In this document: piece after piece, positions 1-8,154 of the stretch | Numbering within the stretch: the first letter of the stretch is position 1 | Layout: each line of letters starts with the position of its first letter | NCBI GenBank assembly: GCA_030146905.1 | Contig: JASLAV010000928.1 | Coordinates: 1 to 9,009, forward strand | Direction: 5' to 3' | Source of the DNA: Lentzea sp. | GTDB lineage: Bacteria; Actinomycetota; Actinomycetes; Mycobacteriales; Pseudonocardiaceae | DNA length: 9,009 nucleotides | Translations under genes and position numbers: made by a program | The notes under the pieces: generated by a model | Database searches by the model: none | Told to the model about the DNA's origin: nothing | Seen by the model: only the letters and a program-made list of their open reading frames with translations

Positions 1-2
1 GG

Positions 3-556
3 CTCAAGGAGTACCCGCACCAGCTCTCCGGCGGCATGCGGCAGCGCGCGCTCATCGCGATCGCGCTGGCGTGCCGGCCGAAGCTGCTGATCGCGGACGA
101 GCCGACGACGGCGCTGGACGTGACCATCCAGGCCCAGATCCTCACGCTGATGAAGGAACTGGTGCAGGACCTCGGCACCGCGCTCGTGATGATCACCCAC
201 GACCTGGGTGTCGTCGCGGGCCTGTGCGACGAGGTCAACGTGCTGTACGCGGGCAAGGTGGTCGAGAAGGCCATGCGGCACAAGCTCTTCGCCGAGCCGC
301 GCCACCCGTACACGCACGGCCTGCTGGCCTCGATCCCGCGCCTCGACGCCCCTCGGCACTCGAAGCTGACGCCGATCAAGGGCTCGGTCGCGGACAACAT
401 CCCGTGGTCCCAGGGATGCGCGTTCGCGCCGAGGTGCCCGAACGCGCTCGACGTCTGCGTGCAGGTCACGCCGCCGGAAGAGGACCAGCTGGGTCGTCTG
501 CTCCGCTGCCACAACCCGGTGGTGCCGGGAACTCCCGCCGCCGAGGAGGTGCCGGT

Positions 557-560
<4 letters not shown>
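3..560 (+). CDS. Peptide-type ABC importer ATP-binding protein, OppD/DppD-like (5'-truncated by window edge)
   Basis: This is the C-terminal part of an ATPase subunit that would power a peptide or related ABC importer at the cytoplasmic face of the membrane. The reading frame is open from base 3, and the gene begins before the window, so the Walker A motif is not seen. The 185 visible residues start just before the ABC signature LSGGMRQR (about residues 8-15). They continue with Walker B LLIADE (28-33), the D-loop TALD and the switch histidine in ITHD (His66). The C-terminal oligopeptide-transporter extension has HPYT (101-104) and four cysteines at 139, 145, 152 and 169 (C-x5-C-x6-C-x16-C). 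In related DppD/OppD proteins such cysteines can hold an iron-sulfur cluster; here that is inference. The stop overlaps the next ATPase start (ATGA), which implies translational coupling. Substrate cannot be told from the ATPase; dipeptides, oligopeptides or nickel are all possible. Confidence 0.93.
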
Positions 561-1663
<1,103 letters not shown>

Positions 1664-1675
1664 GGATTTCTCTTG

Positions 1676-1717
1676 AACGGCCGGGGCCCTCTCGTCTTCG
1701 AGGTGGCCCCGGCCGTT
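1676..1717 (+). terminator. Intrinsic terminator after the ABC transporter operon
   Basis: A perfect 13-bp inverted repeat pairs AACGGCCGGGGCC (1676-1688) with GGCCCCGGCCGTT (1705-1717). Its loop can fold further as CTCG-TCTT-CGAG. It starts 12 bases after the ATPase stop codon and is followed by TTTCT rather than a long T-run, as is common for high-GC actinobacteria. The symmetry could stop transcription from both strands, but the only known readers come from the left. Confidence 0.9.
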
Positions 1718-1746
1718 TCTCCAGGACCCGCTGCTGCCATGGGCGA

Positions 1747-2328
1747 ATGGACAGTCGGGGCTCGATCCTGTTGAGAGCCGCGGAGATCGCCTCGGTCGAC
1801 GGCCTGGAAGGCGTCACCATCGGGCGGCTCGCGGTCGAGCTCGGCATGAGCAAGAGCGGTGTGTTCTCGCACTTCGGTGCCAAGGAAGAGCTGCAGATCT
1901 CGACGGTGCACACGGCGGCGGAGATCTTCGCGCACGAGGTCGTGGTCGCCGGTGGCTCCGTCGTGGACCTGTGCGAGCGCTGGCTCGACTACTCGAAGCG
2001 CCGCGTGTTCCCCGGCGGCTGCTTCTTCGTCGTGACCCGCTCGGAGTTCGCCGCCCGCCCCGGCCGCGTGCGCGACGCGTTGATGCTCTTCAACCTGCGC
2101 TGGATCTCACTGCTGGAGCGGTTGTGCGGTGACGCGCAGATGGCGTTCGAGGTGGACGCGCTGCTGACCGCGGCCGACCGGTTCGCCGTGCTCTACGACG
2201 ACGCCTCGGCGTACGAGAGGGTGCGGTTGGCGTTGCGCGCACGGATCGCCATGCCGATCGGGACGGAGATGAGCGTGGCCACGGCGAACGACAACAGCAT
2301 CGCCAGCCAGGCCTCGTCGACGAGCTGA
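1747..2328 (+). CDS. TetR/AcrR-family transcriptional regulator
   Basis: This 193-residue protein is predicted to bind DNA as a dimer and lose affinity on binding a small ligand. The N-terminal TetR domain is complete: a first helix (about 5-18), then the helix-turn-helix (about 24-43) with the recognition segment [16 protein letters not shown]. The all-helical C-terminal domain carries PGGCFF near 89-94 and a downstream [13 protein letters not shown], a pattern I know from one TetR subgroup. Recognisable family sequence ends near residue 168 (LALRARI). The last 25 or so residues lie inside the region antisense to the DedA gene and look like read-through. The ATG at 1747 is the start that gives a normal N-terminus; no clear Shine-Dalgarno is visible, so the translation signal is uncertain. 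Target genes are unknown; the gene stands 83 bp after the ABC operon, behind its terminator. Confidence 0.9.
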   Translation: MDSRGSILLRAAEIASVDGLEGVTIGRLAVELGMSKSGVFSHFGAKEELQISTVHTAAEIFAHEVVVAGGSVVDLCERWLDYSKRRVFPGGCFFVVTRSEFAARPGRVRDALMLFNLRWISLLERLCGDAQMAFEVDALLTAADRFAVLYDDASAYERVRLALRARIAMPIGTEMSVATANDNSIASQASSTS

Positions 2329-2771
2329 CCGCCGATGAACCCGACGGTGGCGGGGTAGAGGCTCCACAGCGCGGACCCGAGCGCGGCGACCGGTACGAAC
2401 CTGCGCAGCGGCCACTTCAGCGCACCCGCCAGCAACGCGCCGACGATGCCGCCCGCCGGCAGGAACCGCGCCGCGATGAGGATCGTCTCGCCCTTGGCAC
2501 CCAGCTGGTCGGCGGTCCACACGACCATGGCGCGCGCCTTGGCGTTCCTGTTGACCCGGTCGAGGGCCCGCATGCCCATGCGGCGCCCCACAGTAAAGTT
2601 GATCATGTCGCTCGCCAGGCACCCGGCAGCGGCGACGAGCACCACGAGGTACAGCGGAACCTCACCGGACGCGGCCAGGACGCCCGCACCGATGAGCACG
2701 GCCTCCGTCGGCGCCAGCGGCACCACGGCGACCAGGAACAGCACGACGAGACTGGCGGCTGTGGTGCTCAT
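2193..2771 (-). CDS. DedA/VTT-family membrane protein
   Basis: This 192-residue integral membrane protein belongs to the DedA (VTT/SNARE-associated) family, whose members are linked to lipid scrambling or recycling and membrane homeostasis. It shows hydrophobic segments near 8-34 and 40-53, the conserved acidic positions Glu23 and Asp55, GRRMG (62-66), and the signature block ARFLPAGGIVGALLAG (101-116). Next come RRF (123-125), Trp136 and the VGFIGG end (143-148), then a last membrane helix near 155-175. The order of these elements matches DedA proteins, and the length is near the short end of the family. The ATG at 2771 has no Shine-Dalgarno in front, but a TACGTT -10-like box ends 8 bases upstream, so a leaderless transcript is possible. 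Its last 136 bp overlap the TetR gene tail to tail. leuA lies upstream on the same strand but is separated by a terminator. Confidence 0.9.
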   Translation of the reverse strand: MSTTAASLVVLFLVAVVPLAPTEAVLIGAGVLAASGEVPLYLVVLVAAAGCLASDMINFTVGRRMGMRALDRVNRNAKARAMVVWTADQLGAKGETILIAARFLPAGGIVGALLAGALKWPLRRFVPVAALGSALWSLYPATVGFIGGQLVDEAWLAMLLSFAVATLISVPIGMAIRARNANRTLSYAEASS

Positions 2772-2779
2772 GATCGGTG

Positions 2780-2785
2780 AACGTA
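2780..2785 (-). promoter_or_regulatory. Possible -10 box for the DedA gene
   Basis: Read on the minus strand, TACGTT fits the actinobacterial TAnnnT pattern and ends 8 bases before the DedA ATG. This would place the transcript start at or just before the start codon and would explain the missing Shine-Dalgarno. I see no convincing -35 box at 16-19 bp spacing, so this is weak. Confidence 0.28.
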
Positions 2786-2878
2786 CGTGACCGAGATGAA
2801 CAATCCCGACCTGGGTGTTTCTTCAGCGCACCCACAGGATCGGGCTCCGCTGTCTTGGCGGTGGTGCCGCAAGCGAAC

Positions 2879-2922
2879 GGGGAGGACGCGCCGCGGCGAC
2901 CGGTGCCGCACGCGTCCTCCCC
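2879..2922 (-). terminator. Terminator downstream of leuA
   Basis: A perfect 12-bp inverted repeat pairs GGGGAGGACGCG (2879-2890) with CGCGTCCTCCCC (2911-2922). The 20-base loop contains a second stem, GCGGC/GCCGC (2893-2897 with 2905-2909). It begins 12 bases after the leuA stop on the minus strand and lies before the DedA gene, so it should separate the two transcripts. There is no U-tract, which is usual for this group. Confidence 0.85.
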
Positions 2923-2934
2923 GGCGCTCGTCCT

Positions 2935-4857
<1,923 letters not shown>

Positions 4858-4861
4858 TCAC

Positions 4862-5168
4862 AGTTCGGTCCTGGATGGAACTGAGGGACCGGATCGTGGG
4901 ACGTGTCCGGTGTTTGCGCGGTGGTTCTGGGGTGCGGCCGGTTTGCAGGGCGCGGCCGGGCGGGTGGCGACCTCGCGGGGTGCGACCGTGCGGGTGGTCA
5001 CCTTGAGGGCGGCGAGCTTGCGTCAAGTGCTCGCCCTGGGCTGTGGCCCTGGACCTCGCCGCGCGGAGCTTCGCTCCTGAAGACCGTCCTGGCTCGCTGA
5101 CCTGCGTTTTCCCTGGCAGTTGTCAGCTTGCAAGTTTTGGTCTGGGCGAACGTGGGAATTGTTCATAC
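4862..5168. other. Intergenic region between leuA leader and small membrane-protein operon
   Basis: This 307-bp stretch separates the divergent leuA leader and the two-helix membrane-protein genes. It holds upstream sequence of the leuA promoter, a six-unit 15-bp periodic tract (4936-5025), a tight hairpin GGAGC-TTC-GCTCC, and a less GC-rich end (about 5101-5168) that probably contains the promoter of the membrane-protein operon. I could not pick a convincing -10/-35 pair there. Reading frames cross the region on both strands, but none has a good start signal or a family I recognise beyond the pentapeptide-like tract. Confidence 0.6.
4936..5025 (+). repeat. Six 15-bp periodic units reading as degenerate pentapeptide repeats
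   Basis: Ninety bases divide into six 15-bp units. In the frame of a GTG at 4903 (open to 5100, 65 residues) they read GRFAG, RGRAG, GDLAG, CDRAG, GHLEG and GELAS. The pattern small/Cys, polar, Leu/Phe, any, Gly resembles the A(D/N)LxG pentapeptide-repeat fold, but six units are too few for a complete right-handed helix, and two centre positions are Arg. It may be the remnant of a pentapeptide-repeat gene, a very small gene, or a chance product of GC-rich tandem sequence. No good ribosome-binding site precedes the GTG. Confidence 0.35.
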
Positions 5169-5465
5169 ATGTCCAGATTACGTACGACCAGTGGCCGCGG
5201 CACGGCTTCCCGCGTGATCAGCGGCATCGGCGCCCTCTTCGCCTTCATCGAGATCCTGTTCATCTTGATGGTCGTGCTCGGTGCGAACACGGCCAACTCG
5301 TTCTTCGGGTTCATCAAGTCTCTCGCCGATCCCCTCGCGCTCTTCTTCCCCGGCCTCTTCCAGACCGGGAACCTCAAGCTCGACGTGTTCCTCAACTACG
5401 GTCTCGCCGCCGTGTTCTGGCTGGTCGTGACCGGTCTCCTCGCGCGTGCGGTGTCACGCTACTGA
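5169..5465 (+). CDS. Small two-helix membrane protein, first of a tandem paralogous pair
   Basis: This 98-residue protein has no function I recognise. It has a basic N-terminus (SRLRTTSGRG), a membrane helix near 16-39, an outer or inner loop of about 35 residues and a second helix near 74-95. Residues 40-95 align without gaps to residues 36-91 of the next gene, with 22 of 56 identical by my count, including N-x2-N, K-x-LA-x-P-x-AL, LF and N-x-GLAA-x-FWL-x-V. The loop and the start of helix 2 are the most conserved parts. I chose the ATG at 5169 because it leads straight into the basic stretch and helix. A weak GGGA lies about 11 bases upstream, and the frame open from 5043 has no membrane-protein-like lead. 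Codons 3 and 4 are the rare AGA and TTA; TTA occurs nowhere else in the genes I checked. It is probably co-transcribed with the two genes behind it. Confidence 0.75.
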   Translation: MSRLRTTSGRGTASRVISGIGALFAFIEILFILMVVLGANTANSFFGFIKSLADPLALFFPGLFQTGNLKLDVFLNYGLAAVFWLVVTGLLARAVSRY

Positions 5466-5483
5466 GGAGTAGATTCCTGACCC

Positions 5484-5771
5484 ATGCGTACGCGCGTGGT
5501 CGGGATCGCCGCAGGGATTGTCAGTTGGGTCGGCCTCGCGCTGGCGGTCGTGCTCGTCTTCCACGTCGTGCTCACCGTCGGCGGGGCCAACCCGGACAAC
5601 CCGATCACCAGCACCGTCAAAGCACTTGCGGAGCCTGTTGCGCTTGCCTTCAAGGATCTTTTCCGTCCCGACGACCCCGGGCTGCGGACGATCGTGAACT
5701 TCGGCCTCGCCGCGTTGTTCTGGCTGGCCGTTCGAGCGATCGTCCTCAAGCTCGTCAGGCGCCTGAACTAG
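5484..5771 (+). CDS. Small two-helix membrane protein, second of a tandem paralogous pair
   Basis: This 95-residue protein of unknown function is a paralogue of the gene 18 bp upstream. Helix 1 spans about residues 5-32. The loop has N-x2-N (36-39), VKALAEPVALAFKDLF (45-60) and a Pro/Asp-rich turn, and helix 2 begins at NFGLAALFWLAV (72-83). The end is basic (KLVRRLN), suggesting that both termini are cytoplasmic with the loop outside; this is inference from positive charges. The ATG at 5484 is the only reasonable start before helix 1; GAGGAG overlaps the upstream stop but lies 14 bases away, so initiation may depend on coupling. The Nudix gene follows after 9 bp, so the three genes form one apparent operon. 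Confidence 0.78.
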   Translation: MRTRVVGIAAGIVSWVGLALAVVLVFHVVLTVGGANPDNPITSTVKALAEPVALAFKDLFRPDDPGLRTIVNFGLAALFWLAVRAIVLKLVRRLN

Positions 5772-5780
5772 GTTCGGGGA

Positions 5781-6281
5781 ATGGCGCGCGACGACTTCTG
5801 CAGCAGCTGCGGCACTCAGTACGCCGACACGGCTGGATACCCCCGCAAGTGCGAGAGTTGCGCGCACATGGTGTGGGCGAACCCCTTGCCGGTCGTGGTG
5901 TTGCTGGTACCGGTCAAGGACGGGCCCAGGACTGGGCTTCTCACCGTCCGCCGGGCGATTCCCCCTGTCGGAGGGCTGGCGTTCGTCAGCGGGTTCATGG
6001 AGCGCGGTGAGTCGTGGCAGCAGAGTGCCGCGCGCGAGCTCGAAGAAGAAGCGAACGTGCGCATCGACCCCGACGAGTTGCGGCCGTTGCACTTCGTGTC
6101 GACGCCTGACGGTGGCACGGTGCTGCTGTTCGCCACCGCGCCCGCCGTCAACGCCGAGGACATGCCGCCGTTCGTGCCCAACGACGAGGCTTCCGAGCGG
6201 AAGGTCATCTTCGAGTGCGAGCCGCTGGCTTTCCCGCTGCACAACGACGTCGCGACGAAGTACTTCTCAACCGAACAGTGA
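5781..6281 (+). CDS. Nudix hydrolase with N-terminal zinc ribbon
   Basis: This 166-residue enzyme is predicted to hydrolyse a nucleoside diphosphate linked to another group, using divalent metal. An N-terminal zinc ribbon has Cys7, Cys10, Cys24 and Cys27 (C-x2-C-x13-C-x2-C). The Nudix domain follows, with its box at 71-93: Gly71, Glu77, Arg85-Glu86, and Glu89-Glu90 in RELEEEANV. The Gly of the usual REUxEExGU motif is Asn92 here; the catalytic glutamates are intact. The zinc ribbon resembles NudC-type NADH pyrophosphatases, but the protein is much shorter and lacks their SQPWPFPxS motif, so NADH or NAD-RNA should not be assumed. The start is 9 bp after the small membrane protein, with AGG and GGGGA just before the ATG. 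The 3' end overlaps the convergent nitroreductase by 15 bp. Confidence 0.92.
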   Translation: MARDDFCSSCGTQYADTAGYPRKCESCAHMVWANPLPVVVLLVPVKDGPRTGLLTVRRAIPPVGGLAFVSGFMERGESWQQSAARELEEEANVRIDPDELRPLHFVSTPDGGTVLLFATAPAVNAEDMPPFVPNDEASERKVIFECEPLAFPLHNDVATKYFSTEQ

Positions 6282-6827
6282 CTGGCCCCATGAGCCGGTG
6301 AAGACCGTCTCCGACAACGGGTGCCGCACGCGTTCGCGTTGTTCGCGGGCTTGGAGGTCTTCCGGGAGTTCCTCCAGGCGGCCTGGACGGCCCAGCGCCA
6401 TGGCCACCAGCGGGCGGACGTCGGACGGCATGCCGAACGCGGAGCGGGCGGCCTCCGGGTCGAAGCCGCCCATCATGTGCGCGATCAGGCCCAGTTCGAC
6501 GGCCTGCAGGGCGATGTTCTCCATCGCGAGGCCCAGGCCGAACTCGACGTTGGGGATGTCGCCGCGCTTGTCGGTGGTGACGACGCAGCCGATGAGCAGC
6601 ACCGAGGCGCGGAACGCCCAGGTCTTGTTGCCGCGCGTCAGGGTTTCGAAGATCGTGTCGAACGTCGGTGTGCCGCGCTTGCCCACCACGAAGCGGGCCG
6701 GCTGGCTGTTGCCGTGGGACGGGGCCCAGCGGGCGGCCTCCAGCAGGGTGCGCAGCTCGTCGTCCGACACCGTGGCGTCAGCGGAGAAGGCGCGAGGGCT
6801 CCGGCGCTGCGAGATCAGCTCGTTCAT
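6267..6827 (-). CDS. Nitroreductase-family FMN oxidoreductase
   Basis: This 186-residue cytoplasmic flavoprotein is expected to reduce nitro, quinone or other electron-poor substrates with NAD(P)H. The N-terminal FMN-phosphate motif is RRSPRAF (8-14). AARWAPSHGNSQPARFVV (31-48) holds the usual N-x-QP element (Asn40, Gln42, Pro43), and the long helix EFGLGLAMENIALQAVELGL (95-114) leads to a Gly-Gly turn (120-121). Near the end lies MALGRPG, the place where this family has its G-Y/R-P flavin contact. The length is typical. The ATG at 6827 shares one base with the stop of the upstream GT-C gene (TGATG) and has no Shine-Dalgarno of its own, so coupling by re-initiation is likely. The frame stays open far upstream, but that part is a shadow of the GT-C gene. 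True substrate unknown. Confidence 0.92.
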   Translation of the reverse strand: MNELISQRRSPRAFSADATVSDDELRTLLEAARWAPSHGNSQPARFVVGKRGTPTFDTIFETLTRGNKTWAFRASVLLIGCVVTTDKRGDIPNVEFGLGLAMENIALQAVELGLIAHMMGGFDPEAARSAFGMPSDVRPLVAMALGRPGRLEELPEDLQAREQRERVRHPLSETVFTGSWGQSLFG

Positions 6828-8050
6828 CAGATCGCATACTGCCAAACCGCGAGCGAGTAGGCGCCGAACCACGCGCTGAACAGCGTCGCCACGCCCAGCA
6901 CCGTCAGCACCGTGGACGGCCTGCGGCGGGCCAGGACCAGCGCCAGCGGGACCAGCAGGGTGAAGGCGGGGAGCAGCAGGCGGGCCTTGGAGTTCATCAG
7001 GCCGTTCGAGCCGAGGTCCATGACCAGCACGCCGAGGCCGTAGACGATCAGCGGCCACTCCAGGCGGCGCTGGAAGGCGTAGAAGACCAGCACGACGGCG
7101 AGGGCCAGCAGCCACACCGTGCCCGTCTCCAGGACAGAGCGCGGGTTGCCGAGGTGGCCGAGCGCGAACTCCCACGTCGCCGCGCCGCCGTCGAACTTCG
7201 AGCCCCAGCCCCGTTGCTGCACGCCGAACCAGCCCGTGAGGTCGCCGGTGCGGAACGCGACCCAGCCGAGGTAGCCGAGCAGGCCCAGCGGTGCGACGAG
7301 GCCGCCCACCCAGGCCCGCCAGTCCTTGCGGTCGGCGATCACGGCCACCAGTGCGGCGAGGCCGACCGCCGCGATCAGCGCCGCCGCCGTGGGGCGGACC
7401 AGGCCCGCCGCCGCGCAGCACACGCCCGCGAGGATCCAGCGCTTCTTCACCACGCCGACCAGCGCCCACGCGGCGAACGCGCAGAACGTCGCCTCCGAGT
7501 AGGTCATCGACAGCACGACCGCCATCGGCGAGGCGGCGAAGAGCGTGACCAGGACCAGAGCGGCCGGGACCGACCCGTCGCGCACCGCGCGGCCGAGCAC
7601 GAACAGGCCGTAGGCGCAGAAGAGACCGCTGATCAGGCTCACCGCGAACGCCGCGCCCGCCACGTCCACGCCAGGCAGGCCGTCGACCCACCTGATCAGC
7701 GCGGGGTAGCCGGGGAAGAACGCCAGCGGGGTCTCCGCGGTGCGACGGCCCGCCGCGTCGGTCAGGCGCATCGGCACGTCGTCGTAGCCGCCCCCGGCGA
7801 TGCCGAGGAACCACTCGCCGTCCCACGACCTGAGGTTGTCGACGGCAGTGTCGGTCTTGCCGGTGGCCTTGTTCTGGTACTCGACGACCAGTTGCAGGAC
7901 GAACAGACCCACCTGGCGCACGACCAGGTAGATGAGCGCCGGCGCCGTCCAGAGCGCGGCGGGGTGTCTGAGCGCGTCGGCGATCCGCGAGCGCGCACTG
8001 CTCTCATGCACGGCTGCTGGGGCCTCCACGACATCGGCGCTCGACGACAC
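6827..8050 (-). CDS. PIG-V-like GT-C membrane glycosyltransferase (putative mannosyltransferase)
   Basis: With the start at 8050 this is a 407-residue polytopic membrane protein, probably transferring a sugar from a polyprenyl-phosphate donor at the outer face. The first large loop after helix 1 (about 35-57) carries [16 protein letters not shown] (74-89) and FFPGYP (111-116). Further on come MTYSEA (182-187), GLVRPTA (216-222) and [11 protein letters not shown] (353-363). These are in the order I know from actinobacterial PIG-V-type mannosyltransferases. I prefer the GTG at 8050 because a TACTCT -10-like box ends 6 bases before it, exactly the leaderless spacing. The GTG at 8092, which would add 14 residues, has no Shine-Dalgarno and lies close to the aspartokinase promoter. 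The nitroreductase is coupled behind it. Acceptor and sugar are not deducible. Confidence 0.8.
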   Translation of the reverse strand: MSSSADVVEAPAAVHESSARSRIADALRHPAALWTAPALIYLVVRQVGLFVLQLVVEYQNKATGKTDTAVDNLRSWDGEWFLGIAGGGYDDVPMRLTDAAGRRTAETPLAFFPGYPALIRWVDGLPGVDVAGAAFAVSLISGLFCAYGLFVLGRAVRDGSVPAALVLVTLFAASPMAVVLSMTYSEATFCAFAAWALVGVVKKRWILAGVCCAAAGLVRPTAAALIAAVGLAALVAVIADRKDWRAWVGGLVAPLGLLGYLGWVAFRTGDLTGWFGVQQRGWGSKFDGGAATWEFALGHLGNPRSVLETGTVWLLALAVVLVFYAFQRRLEWPLIVYGLGVLVMDLGSNGLMNSKARLLLPAFTLLVPLALVLARRRPSTVLTVLGVATLFSAWFGAYSLAVWQYAI

Positions 8051-8056
8051 GCGAAC

Positions 8057-8062
8057 AGAGTA
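8057..8062 (-). promoter_or_regulatory. Probable -10 box of the GT-C/nitroreductase operon
   Basis: TACTCT on the minus strand ends 6 bases before the GTG at 8050, which places the transcript start on the start codon. It lies in the 13-bp string GTGACTACTCTGT (8067-8055) that is identical to the one before the leuA leader peptide. No clear -35 is visible. Confidence 0.42.
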
Positions 8063-8105
8063 GTCACGCGCATCACGGCTCCAGAGTCTCACCAGGTGGT
8101 CCGGG

Positions 8106-8111
8106 TAGGCT
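8106..8111 (+). promoter_or_regulatory. Possible -10 box of aspartokinase
   Basis: TAGGCT fits the actinobacterial housekeeping -10 pattern TAnnnT. It would give a start near 8118 and a leader of roughly 37 bases that contains the strong ribosome-binding site. No good -35 lies 16-19 bp upstream. It is divergent from the TACTCT box at 8062-8057, about 45 bp apart. Confidence 0.4.
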
Positions 8112-8154
8112 GCCGACGACGTGGGGTTTTAGTCGCGCGAAGGAGGTCAGGTCG

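Noticed and set aside
71..556. Upstream in-frame extension of the second ABC ATPase
   Set aside because: The ATPase starts at 557 with a strong ribosome-binding site; the upstream part overlaps the first ATPase in another frame and has no ABC or other motif.
2812..2834. Imperfect dyad TGGGTG/CACCCA upstream of the DedA gene
   Set aside because: Only 6 bp per arm with an 11-base loop and no link to the TetR gene, which lies on the far side of DedA; not enough to call an operator.
5120..5168. Promoter for the small membrane-protein operon (TTGTCA at 5120-5125, TTGCAA at 5128-5133)
   Set aside because: Neither -35-like hexamer has a TAnnnT box at 16-19 bp spacing; a promoter must exist nearby but I cannot place it.
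6828..7826. Upstream in-frame extension of the nitroreductase
   Set aside because: Arg/Gly/Pro-rich shadow of the GT-C gene; the nitroreductase family N-terminus begins right at the ATG at 6827.
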